A stretch of DNA of 40,822 bases from Syntrophomonadaceae bacterium (GTDB lineage Bacteria > Bacillota > Syntrophomonadia > Syntrophomonadales > Syntrophothermaceae), in contig JAAYAC010000073.1 in assembly GCA_012719535.1 (NCBI GenBank), positions 1 to 40,822 of the forward strand, read 5' to 3'. The position numbers and the translations under genes were made by a program. Shown here in pieces: positions 7,056 to 15,938 of this stretch. Below the pieces are notes generated by a model that did not search any database, was not told where the DNA came from, and worked only from the letters and a program-made list of their open reading frames with translations. Each line of letters opens with the position of its first letter. Within the stretch, counting starts at the first letter, position 1.

Positions 7056-8015
7056 ATGGCTGGGGTATGGATTCTAGCCGAGCACCACAATCAGGTTCTA
7101 GAGCTGCTAGGGGTGGGTCGGGACCTGGCCACCAAGCAAGGTACCAGGTTGACAGCACTTATCTGGGATGACCGGGAAAGAGTTCAGGAATATATTGACT
7201 GCGGGGCCGACGAGGTGCTGCTGTTAGCTCCCCCGGCTTCCGGACAACCACCAGAAGCTTATGTCCCGGTAATTGTTGCTGAGGCCCTCACGCAGGATCC
7301 CGATATTTTCTTGATTGAGGCAACCTTACGCGGCAAGGACATGGCGGCTCGTATTGCCGCCCGGCTAAATACCGGGCTTTGCAGCGAGTGTGGGGGACTA
7401 ACCCTTGATGAAAAAGAAGACCGGCTGGTAATGGAACGCCTCATATATGGCGGAGCCGCTGTACAAACCCTGGTTTGTTCAACGCGCCCCCAAATGGCCA
7501 CCATTCCTCCCCGGGCGTTTGCTCCCGCCCAACCGCAGGGCACCAGGCAGGGACAGGTAAGAGAACTTCCTCCTCCCCCTCCCGCGGCGGTCAGAGTAAT
7601 TGAAAGAAAACCGAAAACCCGGGGCACGGTAAGCGTAGCCGAGGCCAAAGTCCTGGTCTGTGTGGGCCGGGGCATAGAGAAGCAGGAAGATCTTGAACTG
7701 GCCCGGGAGCTGGCGGGTGTAATTGGAGGTGAACTGTGCTGTACCCGGCCCATTGCGGAAGAGCTGCACTGGCTGCCGGAAGAAACTTATATTGGTTTGT
7801 CGGGATTGAAGGTAAAACCCGACCTGTATATCGGGGTGGGTATCTCCGGCCAGATACAGCACATGACCGGGATCCGTGATGCCAGGGTAATCTGTGCGAT
7901 TAACCGGGATGAAAACGCGCCCATCTTCGAGGCCTCTGACTACGGTATCGTTGGAGACCTGTACGATGTCCTGCCCCGGCTCACCGGCGAGCTCAAGCAG
8001 GCACTAAAGAAATAG
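7056..8015 (+). CDS. fixB: electron transfer flavoprotein alpha subunit FixB
   Basis: This 319-aa EtfA/FixB partner of FixA has an N-terminal ETF domain to about residue 190 and a C-terminal FAD domain. Marks are GRGIEKQEDLELARELA and YIGVGISGQIQHMTGI, followed by INRDENAPIFEASDYGIVGD, the conserved FAD-binding stretch. A Pro-rich linker (five prolines around 171) joins the halves. The start is ATG with AAAGGAGG 7 nt upstream. It is co-directional and closely spaced with fixA and fixC (14 bp gap). The soluble FixAB heterodimer would dock on the dehydrogenase and on FixC. Confidence 0.95.
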   Translation: MAGVWILAEHHNQVLELLGVGRDLATKQGTRLTALIWDDRERVQEYIDCGADEVLLLAPPASGQPPEAYVPVIVAEALTQDPDIFLIEATLRGKDMAARIAARLNTGLCSECGGLTLDEKEDRLVMERLIYGGAAVQTLVCSTRPQMATIPPRAFAPAQPQGTRQGQVRELPPPPPAAVRVIERKPKTRGTVSVAEAKVLVCVGRGIEKQEDLELARELAGVIGGELCCTRPIAEELHWLPEETYIGLSGLKVKPDLYIGVGISGQIQHMTGIRDARVICAINRDENAPIFEASDYGIVGDLYDVLPRLTGELKQALKK

Positions 8016-8029
8016 GGTGTGATGGGATC

Positions 8030-9325
8030 ATGGCAGATGATAAATTTACGGCTATCATTATCGGCGCCGGCCCGGCAGGTAGTGCGGCCGCCTATCTGCT
8101 GGCCAGGGAAGGTCTTGATGTACTCCTCATCGAAAGAGGAGAGACCCCGGGCTGCAAAAACATGTTCGGGGGCAGGATGTACAGTCATGCTTTAAATAGG
8201 ATCATTCCGGAGTTCTGGAAAGAAGCCCCCGTGGAAAGGCCTGTCGTGCAGGAAAGCATAACTTTCATGACAGGCGACAGGAGCGTCTCCCTGAACTGCC
8301 AGGACGAAAACTGGGCCCAACCTCCCTACCACTCCTTCACTCTTTTGCGAGCGGAATTTGATGCCTGGCTGGCCGGGAAGGCCGAAGAAGCTGGGGCCAT
8401 GCTGGCGTGCGGCATCCGTGTGGACGATGTCCTAATGGACGAGGGGCGTGTAGTGGGCGTACGAGCCGGAGAAGATGAGCTACTGGCCGATGTGGTGATT
8501 GCCGCCGATGGCGCCAATTCGCTGATTACGGAAAAAGCGGGACTAAGAAAGGAGCTGGCTCCCCGGCAAGTAGCCACGGGAGTTAAACAGGTCATTGAGT
8601 TACCTCCCGAAGTCATCAGCCAGCGTTTTCAGCTGGAGGGAAACAATGGCGCAGCCCGCTTGTTTGTCGGCGCCTGCACCAGGGGTATGGGGGGCGGGGG
8701 CTTCCTGTATACCAATAAGTCCAGCCTTTCTTTGGGGTTGGTCGTTAATGCGGCCGAACTGCAGCGCAACCAGCATAAAATAAGTGAACTGATTGAGGAT
8801 TTCAAGGCTCATCCCCTGATAGCCCCTCTTATTGATGGAGGCCAGGTAGTGGAGTACTCCGCCCACCTTGTGCCGGAAGCCGGATGGAACATGATGCCCA
8901 GGCTCTTTGGCGACGGTATCCTGGTGGTTGGGGATGCCGCAGGATTCGTTCTTAACCTGGGGTACCTGGTACGGGGCATGGATCTGGCGATTGCGTCTGG
9001 TGAAGCAGCGGCCAGGACTGTAATGGAAGCCAAAGCCCGAGGTGATTTTTCCCACCAGGCGCTGGGAATTTACCAGGAGTTCTTAAGAGAAAGCAGCGTC
9101 CTGCAGGATATGGAGTTCTACCGTCAGGCACCCGGGTTCCTGGAAAGTAGGCGCCTCTACGAGGTCTACCCGCAGGTGGCGACCAGTCTTGTCGCTAAAA
9201 TGTTCACCGTTGAAGGTGCTCCACCAGTACACCTTATAGGAAGGATTATGAACCAGATTAAGGAATCCCCGGTTGGTCTAACCCAACTGGCCGTTGATGC
9301 CTGGAAGGGAGGGCGAGCCCTCTGA
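8030..9325 (+). CDS. fixC: FixC flavoprotein, ETF:quinone oxidoreductase-like
   Basis: This 431-aa FAD protein takes electrons from FixAB and, with FixX, is thought to pass them to the membrane quinone pool. The N-terminus has the dinucleotide-binding fold IIGAGPAGSAAAYLLAREG followed by ERGETPGCKNMFGGRMY. The second FAD motif GDGILVVGDAAGF lies near 300, and the MMP-like C-terminal region follows. It resembles enterobacterial FixC throughout, including the GGGFLYTN segment. The start is ATG 14 bp after fixB with a weak GGGTGTGATGGG ribosome site. The stop is followed 5 bp later by fixX. Confidence 0.94.
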   Translation: MADDKFTAIIIGAGPAGSAAAYLLAREGLDVLLIERGETPGCKNMFGGRMYSHALNRIIPEFWKEAPVERPVVQESITFMTGDRSVSLNCQDENWAQPPYHSFTLLRAEFDAWLAGKAEEAGAMLACGIRVDDVLMDEGRVVGVRAGEDELLADVVIAADGANSLITEKAGLRKELAPRQVATGVKQVIELPPEVISQRFQLEGNNGAARLFVGACTRGMGGGGFLYTNKSSLSLGLVVNAAELQRNQHKISELIEDFKAHPLIAPLIDGGQVVEYSAHLVPEAGWNMMPRLFGDGILVVGDAAGFVLNLGYLVRGMDLAIASGEAAARTVMEAKARGDFSHQALGIYQEFLRESSVLQDMEFYRQAPGFLESRRLYEVYPQVATSLVAKMFTVEGAPPVHLIGRIMNQIKESPVGLTQLAVDAWKGGRAL

Positions 9326-9330
9326 AACGC

Positions 9331-9606
9331 TTGAATATCGAGAAGTTGCTGGCCATCGACAAGTTTCTGGTGGACGATGAAGCAAAGCACATTACTCTAC
9401 AGAAGGAAATCTGTACCTCCTGCCAGTTAAAGCCGTGCCGGTTTGCTTGCCCGGCAGGTCTGTACACGCTGAAGGATGGGGAAATTACCTTTGACCCTGC
9501 GGGGTGCCTGGAATGCGGAACTTGCCGGGTCATATGCCCTCAGAAGGGCGCGATAAATTGGCAGTACCCCCGGGGCGGCTTCGGCATTATCTACCGCTAC
9601 GGTTAA
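9331..9606 (+). CDS. fixX: ferredoxin-like protein FixX
   Basis: This 91-aa small iron-sulfur protein partners FixC. Two cysteine groups are visible, CTSCQLKPCRFACPAG near 29-44 and CLECGTCRVICP near 58-69. They match the family's ferredoxin-like fold at the FixC-quinone end of the chain. Length is typical (about 95 aa). The start is TTG, 5 bp after the fixC stop. The nearest Shine-Dalgarno (GGAGGG in fixC) is about 18 nt away, so translation may depend on coupling to fixC. It is the last gene of the catabolic set. Confidence 0.9.
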   Translation: MNIEKLLAIDKFLVDDEAKHITLQKEICTSCQLKPCRFACPAGLYTLKDGEITFDPAGCLECGTCRVICPQKGAINWQYPRGGFGIIYRYG

Positions 9607-10007
9607 CATACTTGGGACAACAGCTTCGGAACCCCAGGCCCGGCATTCAGCTGGTATGTTCCAATGAAAAAACGAGCAACAACGCCCAGCGTTGCTATCA
9701 TCAAGCATGAACAAGCCGGGGCTGGGTGCCGGCTGACTACGCTGATAGCAACAACAATTAGTTTCCCAACTCACAAATATAGCCCTTTACTCCGCATTAA
9801 ACAAGGTCTTGAAAATGATGCGCAAAATACTTCTAAGTGTAAATCCATCCGTTCTTTACCGGAAGTCACGTATCTTATGCGCACCGCCGAGCCGCCCGCA
9901 AAGTATTGCGGCAACCGGCCGAGTGACTAGTTCTTGGGCAGTGAAATTATCAACAATTAAGTAAAATTGCCCGGGTTGCGCAGAACCCGGGCCGATTTTG
10001 TTTGTCC
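9607..10007. other. 401-bp intergenic region with several hairpins
   Basis: There is no recognisable gene. The open frame at 9664-9930 on the plus strand has no family features. The region holds CAACGC-CCA-GCGTTG (9680-9694) and a long nested stem: GTTGCTATCA (9691-9700) with TGATAGCAAC (9743-9752), enclosing AGCCGG (9714-9719) with CCGGCT (9729-9734). CCGCAA-AGTA-TTGCGG (9896-9911) and the two-way terminator at 9970-9991 follow. The first two hairpins share bases and so are mutually exclusive. On the minus strand the short one is followed by a T6 stretch a few bases on. Confidence 0.45.
9970..9991. terminator. two-way Rho-independent terminator between fixX and ribH
   Basis: CCCGGGTT (9970-9977) pairs with AACCCGGG (9984-9991) over a 6-nt loop. 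The minus side continues CAATTTTAC and the plus side CCGATTTTGTTTG, so it can end the convergent fix and rib transcripts. Confidence 0.7.
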
Positions 10008-10472
10008 TTAACCGAGTTGTTTGAAGAGGTTGGCCATTTCGATGGCAGTGAGGGCGGCGTCAAAGCCCTTGTTGCCCGCCTTGGTACCGGCACGCTCGAT
10101 GGCTTGCTCGATAGTGTCCGCAGTAACCACGCCGTAGATAACCGGTACTCCGGATTGAAGTCCTACCTGGGCAATACCCTTGGTAACCTCCGCAGCCACA
10201 TATTCGAAATGCGGGGTAGCCCCCCGGATGACCGCTCCCAGGCAGATAACCGCGTCGTACTTTTTCTGCACCATTTTCTGAGCGGTTACCGGCATTTCAA
10301 AGGCCCCCGGCACCCAGGCAATCTCAATGTTATCCAGCTCCGCTCCGTGCCTGGTGAGGGCATCGATACAGCCTGACAACAGCTTCTGGGTGATAAACTC
10401 GTTGAACCTGGACACCACCACTCCAAAGCTAAGGTTTTCCGCTACCAGCTTGCCTTCATAAACCCTTGTCAC
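10008..10472 (-). CDS. ribH: 6,7-dimethyl-8-ribityllumazine synthase
   Basis: This 154-aa enzyme of the last-but-one riboflavin step condenses the ribityl-pyrimidine with 3,4-dihydroxy-2-butanone 4-phosphate. Visible marks are the N-terminal [20 protein letters not shown] at about 53-61, [14 protein letters not shown] at about 79-92 (with the catalytic His) and [14 protein letters not shown] near the C-terminus. The start is GTG, with AGGAGGT 8 nt upstream. It is the last gene of the rib operon and is separated from ribBA by 217 bp with no recognised gene. Confidence 0.96.
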   Translation of the reverse strand: MTRVYEGKLVAENLSFGVVVSRFNEFITQKLLSGCIDALTRHGAELDNIEIAWVPGAFEMPVTAQKMVQKKYDAVICLGAVIRGATPHFEYVAAEVTKGIAQVGLQSGVPVIYGVVTADTIEQAIERAGTKAGNKGFDAALTAIEMANLFKQLG

Positions 10473-10689
10473 CTATCCTTACCTCCTGCTACAAGAATAG
10501 ACACTGAAAATACTGGTAAATCATGACTGACACTGACAATTAATCCTTTATAAATAAATTGGCCTGACCCCGTGTACAGACAGTATGTTAACCCGGCGAA
10601 GCCCTTTAATCTTGAATGAAACGAGCTAGCTTGAAATCTCTGTGCAATGCGGGGTGGCAGCACCTCGTAAGGCACCGGGGGCTATTTTT

Positions 10690-11886
10690 CTAAATACTGG
10701 CCAACATGTGGCCCATTTTGTCTTTTTTCGTCTTGAGGTACCGGTGGTTTTCATCTTTGGGCTGCATTTCAATGGGCACTCTCTCTACCACTGACAGCCC
10801 ATAGCCTTCCAACCCGCGGATTTTCTTGGGATTATTGGTCATGAGCCGCATCTGGCGAACACCCAAGTCGACCAGTATCTGGGCACCGATGCCGTAATCA
10901 CGGAGGTCGGCGGGGAAGCCCAAAGCCTCATTCGCTTCCACCGTATCTTTGCCCTCGTCCTGAAGCTTGTAGGCTCGAATCTTGTTTACCAGCCCGATAC
11001 CGCGCCCTTCCTGGCGCATGTAAAGCAGAACCCCCTTACCCGCACTCTCAATCATCTGCAAGGCTCGCCCCAGTTGTTCCCCACAGTCGCAGCGTTTGGA
11101 GCCAAAGACATCTCCGGTCAGGCACTCAGAATGTACCCGGACCAGAATGGGCTCGTCTTCTTCCCACTTCCCTTTAACCAGGGCCAGGTGGCCCTTGCCA
11201 TCCAGGATGGACTCATAAGCTACTGCAGTGAAGTTGCCGAATCGGGTTGGCAAAGGAGTAGATTCCACGCGGCGAATCAGCACCTCATTCCTGCGGCGAT
11301 ACTGAATAAGATCAGCAATAGTAATAATCTTGAGCCCGTGTTTGCGACTGAACTCCAGCAGTTGCGGCAGGCGGGCCATACTGCCGTCTTCATTCAAGAT
11401 CTCACAGCAGATACCGGCCGGGTAAAGGCCAGCCAATATTGCCAGGTCAACCGTAGCTTCCGTGTGCCCCGCTCTTCTCAACACTCCGCCTTCCTTGTAG
11501 CGCAGGGGAAAAATGTGTCCGGGGCGGCGGAAGTCCGAAGGTTTCACGCCAGCAGTAATGAGAGCCCGGATGGTATCGGCCCTTTCAAAGGCCGATATAC
11601 CGGTTCTGGTAGTCTTGTAGTCCACCGATACAGTAAAGGCGGTTTCATGATTATCGGTGTTGTCAACTACCATCTGCCTCACGTCCAGTTCATCCAAACG
11701 TTCCCCCTTCATTGGCATGCAGATAAGACCCCGGCCGTACATGGCCATGAAGTTCACGGCCTCCGGGGTTACTTTTTCAGCCGCCATCACCAGGTCCCCT
11801 TCATTCTCCCGGTCCTCATCATCCACAACGATAAGCATTTTCCCGGCTTTGATGTCTTCGATAGCCTCCTGAATCGTATTGAACAT
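10690..11886 (-). CDS. ribBA: bifunctional 3,4-dihydroxy-2-butanone 4-phosphate synthase / GTP cyclohydrolase II
   Basis: This 398-aa fusion makes both riboflavin precursors. The RibB half (to about 200) has [14 protein letters not shown] (20-33) and [11 protein letters not shown] (138-148). The RibA half has the zinc-binding cysteines C255, C266 and C268 and the catalytic RQEGRGIGL (291-299). The start is placed at the ATG at 11886, which has AAGGAGGT about 7 nt upstream and matches the family N-terminus; a longer frame of 415 aa has no support. It begins 16 bp after the ribE stop, as expected in an operon. Confidence 0.95.
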   Translation of the reverse strand: MFNTIQEAIEDIKAGKMLIVVDDEDRENEGDLVMAAEKVTPEAVNFMAMYGRGLICMPMKGERLDELDVRQMVVDNTDNHETAFTVSVDYKTTRTGISAFERADTIRALITAGVKPSDFRRPGHIFPLRYKEGGVLRRAGHTEATVDLAILAGLYPAGICCEILNEDGSMARLPQLLEFSRKHGLKIITIADLIQYRRRNEVLIRRVESTPLPTRFGNFTAVAYESILDGKGHLALVKGKWEEDEPILVRVHSECLTGDVFGSKRCDCGEQLGRALQMIESAGKGVLLYMRQEGRGIGLVNKIRAYKLQDEGKDTVEANEALGFPADLRDYGIGAQILVDLGVRQMRLMTNNPKKIRGLEGYGLSVVERVPIEMQPKDENHRYLKTKKDKMGHMLASI

Positions 11887-11902
11887 GTGCACTACCTCCT
11901 TA

Positions 11903-12553
11903 TCAAATAAAGCCATGCTGGCGCAGGAAATCCACATCTACACCCATCGTGCTTTTCTTCCCACCGCTGTCTTGCACAAGCCTTTCCACATACTTGCCAA
12001 TTATATCAGCCTCCAGGTTGACATAATCGCCTGGACGTTTGAAACCCAGAGTAGTGGACTTAGCAGTATGAGGTATAAGGGAGACGGTAAAACAGTCCGG
12101 CAGGACGTCTACAACAGTAAGACTGATGCCGTCAACAGCAACGGAGCCCTTGGGCATGGTATACTTCAGGATGCCGGGCGGGGCACTTATCCTGGTCACA
12201 ACCGCGATATCCACGCGTGTCTGTTCCATCACTCTTCCTACTCCGTCAACATGACCCAGTACCAGGTGGCCACCCAGGCGATCCTGCAGGCGCAGGGCCC
12301 TTTCCAGGTTAACCTTTTCTCCGGGATGCAAGTAGCGGAGATTGGTCTTATCAAAGGTCTCAGGCATTACATCGGCTACAAAGTATTGCGCCCCGAATTC
12401 CACCACGGTCAGGCACACCCCGTTTACGGCTATACTATCTCCGAGCTTGACATCTTCCACTACCTTGGTGGCTCCAATGCCCAGGCGGCAGGAACGGCTG
12501 CCTTTGGTTATTCCCTTGACCGTACCCAGCTCTTCAACAATCCCGGTAAACAT
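11903..12553 (-). CDS. ribE: riboflavin synthase, alpha chain
   Basis: This 216-aa enzyme dismutates two lumazine molecules to riboflavin. It shows the internal duplication of the family: [10 protein letters not shown] at the start, [13 protein letters not shown] near 38-50, and the second repeat [12 protein letters not shown] near 136-147. The start is ATG with GAGAGGTG about 7 nt upstream. It lies between ribD and ribBA on the same strand (44 bp after ribD, 16 bp before ribBA). Confidence 0.96.
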   Translation of the reverse strand: MFTGIVEELGTVKGITKGSRSCRLGIGATKVVEDVKLGDSIAVNGVCLTVVEFGAQYFVADVMPETFDKTNLRYLHPGEKVNLERALRLQDRLGGHLVLGHVDGVGRVMEQTRVDIAVVTRISAPPGILKYTMPKGSVAVDGISLTVVDVLPDCFTVSLIPHTAKSTTLGFKRPGDYVNLEADIIGKYVERLVQDSGGKKSTMGVDVDFLRQHGFI

Positions 12554-12597
12554 CTCAATTCACCTCTCTCGTGAAAATAACTGGTACCGGGCTACCC

Positions 12598-13704
12598 CTA
12601 AAGATATCCGGTAATCAGAACGTCCTCCTGAAACCGGTCGATGGTATAGCTTTTTAGCCGGATGGCCTCCGCCATCCGGGCAACCCCCTCGCCACCTACC
12701 GGAGAGGGAGCTTCCTTTCCTCCACATATCTTGGGGGCGATAAACCAGTAAACCTTGTCCACCAGGCCGGACTGCAGAAAAGACGCATTGACCTGCCCGC
12801 CGCCTTCTACCAGCAGGCTGGCCAACTCTTGCTTGCCCAGCATCTTCAGAACTTCCTGGGGAGGAATAGTATCCGGGCTGCTGTCTATCCAAACGACTTC
12901 AACGCCCCGGTCCTGAAGGCGAGCCGCTTGACCCGGGTCCGCCGCAGTGCTGGTCATAACCACTGTACGCTGTTGGGAAGCGGTAGCAACAATCCTTGAA
13001 TCCAGCGGTATATCCAGTCGTCCATCCAGAATTATTCTAACTGGATCCCGTTGGTCGGGAATGTCCAGGCGGGTGTTGAGCAATGGGTCATCTTTCAATA
13101 CCGTGCCGATCCCTACCAGGATAGCATCGTAGATGTTCCTCAATGTATGGACAAACCTGCGAGAATCCTCCCCGGTTATCCACCGGGAATCTCCGCTACG
13201 AGTGGCTATCTTGCCATCCAGGGTCATGGCAGCCTTAACCGCCACGAATGGCACTCCGGTCGTGATGTACTTGAAAAAGAACTCGTTGGCGCGCCGCGCT
13301 TCCATTTCTAGAACGCCAACCTTGACCTCAATGCCGGCCTCGCGCAACCTGTTTACTCCCCGACCCGCCACCCGGGGATTGGGGTCCAGCGTAGCAACGA
13401 CAACCCGACTGATACCAGCCGCGATAATCGCCTCGGTACACGGGGGGGTTCTTCCGTAATGGCAGCATGGTTCAAGGGTAACATAAAGCGTGGCTCCCCG
13501 GGCCCGGGCTCCGGCTTGCTGTAGAGCATGCACTTCCGCATGGGGAGTTCCAGCCTTGAGGTGATAGCCTTCGCCGACTACCTCTTCCCCCTTTATCACC
13601 AAAGCCCCTACCACAGGATTAGGGCTTGTCCTCCCTAAGGCCCGGCAAGCCAGGGCCAGCGCTCTTCGCATGTATTTCTCCTCACTGTGCTCAGTAACAG
13701 CCAT
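12598..13704 (-). CDS. ribD: riboflavin biosynthesis deaminase/reductase RibD
   Basis: This protein of about 368 aa does two steps. The N-terminal deaminase has the zinc site H55-A-E57 and PCCHYGRTPPC with C80 and C89. The C-terminal NADPH reductase starts near 150 (VAVKAAMTLDGKIAT). The ATG at 13704 keeps the EEKYM residues that line up with Bacillus RibD; an ATG at 13671 has the better ribosome site (GAGGAG, 6 nt) and would give 357 aa. A frame back to 13815 exists but its first 37 residues come from hairpin-rich leader DNA and are not credible. It is the first gene of the FMN-riboswitch-controlled operon. Confidence 0.93.
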   Translation of the reverse strand: MAVTEHSEEKYMRRALALACRALGRTSPNPVVGALVIKGEEVVGEGYHLKAGTPHAEVHALQQAGARARGATLYVTLEPCCHYGRTPPCTEAIIAAGISRVVVATLDPNPRVAGRGVNRLREAGIEVKVGVLEMEARRANEFFFKYITTGVPFVAVKAAMTLDGKIATRSGDSRWITGEDSRRFVHTLRNIYDAILVGIGTVLKDDPLLNTRLDIPDQRDPVRIILDGRLDIPLDSRIVATASQQRTVVMTSTAADPGQAARLQDRGVEVVWIDSSPDTIPPQEVLKMLGKQELASLLVEGGGQVNASFLQSGLVDKVYWFIAPKICGGKEAPSPVGGEGVARMAEAIRLKSYTIDRFQEDVLITGYL

Positions 13705-13739
13705 CGCCCACCCCCAAAGAGACCAACCGGAATAACTAA

Positions 13740-13900
13740 GTGAACTACCCCTCCCTGCGCTAGCGTTGCGGGAGGGGCTTACGGTCTCATAGCCCGGCTG
13801 CCGCTGTAGCTCCATCGAGGCCGGTTCCCGACCTCAAGTCCGCCTCTCATCCTTTCCTTCGCTCCCGCGACCGCGGGCAAGGAAGGCTCAGGGAGGGGTC
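13740..13900 (-). repeat. hairpin-rich GC block between the riboswitch terminator and ribD, possible IS-end remnant
   Basis: CCCCTCCC (13748-13755) pairs with GGGAGGGG (13770-13777). Longer-range, CCCCTCCCTG (13748-13757) is the perfect complement of CAGGGAGGGG (13889-13898). A further imperfect palindrome spans about 13852-13887 (CCTTTCCTT with AAGGAAGG). On the minus strand the first hairpin is followed by TAGTTCAC, a layout that recalls the subterminal hairpin at IS200/IS605-type right ends. That likeness is from memory, not a search. No transposase part is recognisable. Confidence 0.35.
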
Positions 13901-13916
13901 TTCTCGGCGGCCAGAT

Positions 13917-13942
13917 AAAAAAGCCCCGTTCCCCGGGGCTTT
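13917..13942 (-). terminator. riboswitch-controlled terminator of the rib operon
   Basis: An 8-bp GC-rich stem (AAAGCCCC with GGGGCTTT, plus an inner G-C pair) is followed on the minus strand by a T6 tract. It begins about 60 bp after the FMN aptamer, as expected of the expression platform that stops transcription when FMN is bound. Confidence 0.8.
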
Positions 13943-14003
13943 CACAGGCGCAATAGACCATAGCGGGACAAGTCACCACAACGTGACTTCCCGGCCAGTC
14001 TTA

Positions 14004-14124
14004 CCTTCTCCCATCCAGACTTTCACTGTCGGCTCCGGATTCTCACCGGATCTGCCCGAAGGCTCGCGGGCTTGGGCCTTAACCCTCACCGCCGGTACGG
14101 AATTTCACCAGTCCCCGAAGGAAT
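14004..14124 (-). ncRNA. FMN riboswitch (RFN element)
   Basis: Read on the minus strand it has the hallmark RFN segments in order: GGTGAAATTCCGTACCGGCGGT near the 5' side, AGCCCGCGAG with its CCTTCGGGCAG neighbour, then GATCCGGTGAGAATCCGG and CCGACAGTGAAAGTCTGGATGGGAGAAGG at the 3' side. The aptamer binds FMN in the nascent RNA. It sits between the promoter (14149-14177) and the terminator (13917-13942) upstream of ribD, so it controls the whole ribD-E-BA-H operon. Confidence 0.95.
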
Positions 14125-14148
14125 GTATTTAGCTGTTCAGTTGAGCTT

Positions 14149-14177
14149 ATGATAACACTACTGGCGGTGAGGGTCAA
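14149..14177 (-). promoter_or_regulatory. sigma-A promoter of the rib operon
   Basis: On the minus strand TTGACC (14177-14172), a 17-bp spacer and TATCAT (14154-14149) form a good promoter. The start would be near 14142, about 18 bp before the FMN aptamer. Confidence 0.75.
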
Positions 14178-14330
14178 GTTTACCTCCCCTCCCCCCGTCC
14201 CCATACCGGTACGCTAGCCGGGCCCGCTCACCTGCATCTTACCACCCCGCGGGGGCTCCGCTCGACCTCCCTGTCCATCCCGGGGTTAACCATGCCGCTA
14301 CCGCTCGGACCCGTGGCAAGAAAAGCAAAA

Positions 14331-15002
14331 TCATGCACCTGGCTTTTTGATGTGCTTCAGGGTTCGAACGGCCTGGGCCACATCAGGGGATTTGAATATG
14401 TATGACCCCGCCACTAGAATGTCCGCGCCAGCCTCCACGCACACGCGACCGGTTTGGGCATTAATACCCCCGTCCACTTGTATCTGCACCTGTGGGGCTT
14501 GCTGGCTGACCATCAGTCGCAGGCGCCTGATCTTCTCCACGGCCATGGTAATAAATTCTTGCCCGCCGAATCCCGGGTTTACACTCATAACCAACGCCAA
14601 ATCGATTTCCGGCAGGACGAATTCCAGGAGGCTTAAAGGGGTAGCCGGGTTGACTGCCACCCCGGCCTTTACCCCGAGTTCTTTAATCATTCGCACTGTC
14701 CGGTGCAGGTGGGTACAGGCTTCAGCATGGACGGTAATAAGGTCGGCACCTGCCAAATGAAAAGCCGGGATCAGGTTTTCCGGCCGGGCAATCATCAGGT
14801 GAACATCCAGAAAAAGACCTGTTACCTTACGCAGGTCGGCCACCACCGGTGGTCCTATAGTCAGATTGGGAACGAAATGCCCGTCCATTACATCTATATG
14901 CAGCCAGTCGGCGCCGGCGTCTTGTACTTGTTTAACATCCCTGGCCAGATGGGCAAAGTTGGCCGACAGGATGGACGGAGCGACTAATGTCAATTGTAGC
15001 AC
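14331..15002 (-). CDS. rpe: ribulose-phosphate 3-epimerase
   Basis: This 223-aa TIM-barrel enzyme interconverts ribulose 5-phosphate and xylulose 5-phosphate. Marks are APSILSANFAHL (8-19), the metal site DWLHIDVMDGHFVPN, LDVHLMI, MSVNPGFGGQEF and the phosphate site VDGGINAQT. The start is GTG at 15002 with GGAAAATGAGAG just upstream; TTG a few codons later is possible. Its first 13 bases overlap the rsgA stop region, so the two are likely coupled. It is the last gene of the large housekeeping run. Confidence 0.95.
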   Translation of the reverse strand: MLQLTLVAPSILSANFAHLARDVKQVQDAGADWLHIDVMDGHFVPNLTIGPPVVADLRKVTGLFLDVHLMIARPENLIPAFHLAGADLITVHAEACTHLHRTVRMIKELGVKAGVAVNPATPLSLLEFVLPEIDLALVMSVNPGFGGQEFITMAVEKIRRLRLMVSQQAPQVQIQVDGGINAQTGRVCVEAGADILVAGSYIFKSPDVAQAVRTLKHIKKPGA

Positions 15003-15874
15003 CTCTCATTTTCCTTTACCTCCACCAGGAAAGACAGGTAATGGTGGTAGCGAAAAGTAGCAATCTCGCCCCTGTCTACCGCTTCCTTAACCCCGCATTC
15101 CCGTTCCTGGTCATGCAAGCAGTCGTTAAAGCGGCACCAGCGAGCGGGCTCCTCAAACTCGATAAAGTGGCGGGCCAGTTCCTGCCTCTTCATCGGGGGT
15201 AAATCCAGTATGCTGAATCCGGGTGTGTCGGCTATCCATCCCCCACTATCCAGGTAAAACAGCTCCACGTGCCGGGTTGTATGCCTGCCTCTCCCGATTT
15301 TCCGGCTGACTTCCCGGGTAGCCAGTGACAAATCCGGCAGCAGGGCGTTCAGCAGGCTGGACTTGCCGGCTCCAGAGGGCCCGGCCAATACGGCCACTCT
15401 ACCTGTCAGCACCCGGGCCAATTCCTCAATCCCCTCCCTTTTCTTCGCCGAGGTATTAACCAACCGGTATCCAACCCTTGGGTAGTAATCCATAATACAC
15501 TCCGCTCTGGTAGTGGGGGCAATGTCTGATTTATTAAGGACGATGCACGGGGTGATCTCCTGGTAATCAGCCAACACCAGCAACCTGTCCAATAGCGCCA
15601 GGTCGGGCGTCGGCTTATCAAAACTCATAACGATTAGGACCATGTCGACATTCGCCACCGGCGGGCGCCGCAGTTCGGAACGGCGGGGAAGAATTTCCTC
15701 AACCACTCCCTTACCGGCTTCTAAGAGGGTAACCCTTACCCTGTCACCAGTTAACACCCTGTCGCGTATCTTGCCGCGCAACCGGCACTCATGGATCCCG
15801 GATTCGCCGTTCTGGACATAATAAAACCCACCATAGTTTCGTAAGACTATACCTTCCGCCTGGGTCCTGGTCAT
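14990..15874 (-). CDS. rsgA: ribosome small-subunit-dependent GTPase A
   Basis: This 294-aa circularly permuted GTPase aids late 30S assembly. In order it has an N-terminal OB-fold, NKSD (G4), GPSGAGKSSLLN (G1) and DTPGF (G3), then a C-terminal zinc site C-x5-C-x-H-x5-C around CRFNDCLHDQERECG. The ATG at 15874 with AAAGGGGG about 5 nt upstream is preferred to a TTG six codons earlier. It follows prkC and overlaps rpe, the usual Firmicutes order. Confidence 0.96.
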   Translation of the reverse strand: MTRTQAEGIVLRNYGGFYYVQNGESGIHECRLRGKIRDRVLTGDRVRVTLLEAGKGVVEEILPRRSELRRPPVANVDMVLIVMSFDKPTPDLALLDRLLVLADYQEITPCIVLNKSDIAPTTRAECIMDYYPRVGYRLVNTSAKKREGIEELARVLTGRVAVLAGPSGAGKSSLLNALLPDLSLATREVSRKIGRGRHTTRHVELFYLDSGGWIADTPGFSILDLPPMKRQELARHFIEFEEPARWCRFNDCLHDQERECGVKEAVDRGEIATFRYHHYLSFLVEVKENERCYN

Positions 15875-15938
15875 AGGTTCCCCCTTTACCAATGATACCG
15901 AGACTAAGAATACCTGGTTGGCCTCCCTTTATCCACAA

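Noticed and set aside
10640-10690. T-box-like GGGTGGCAGCACC followed by a T5 run on the plus strand
   Set aside because: The T-box core GGGTGGNACC is interrupted, no stem I or specifier loop is visible, and no plus-strand gene follows; ribBA ends here on the other strand.
11074-11910. 278-aa plus-strand frame opposite ribBA
   Set aside because: It is a shadow of ribBA with no recognisable domains.
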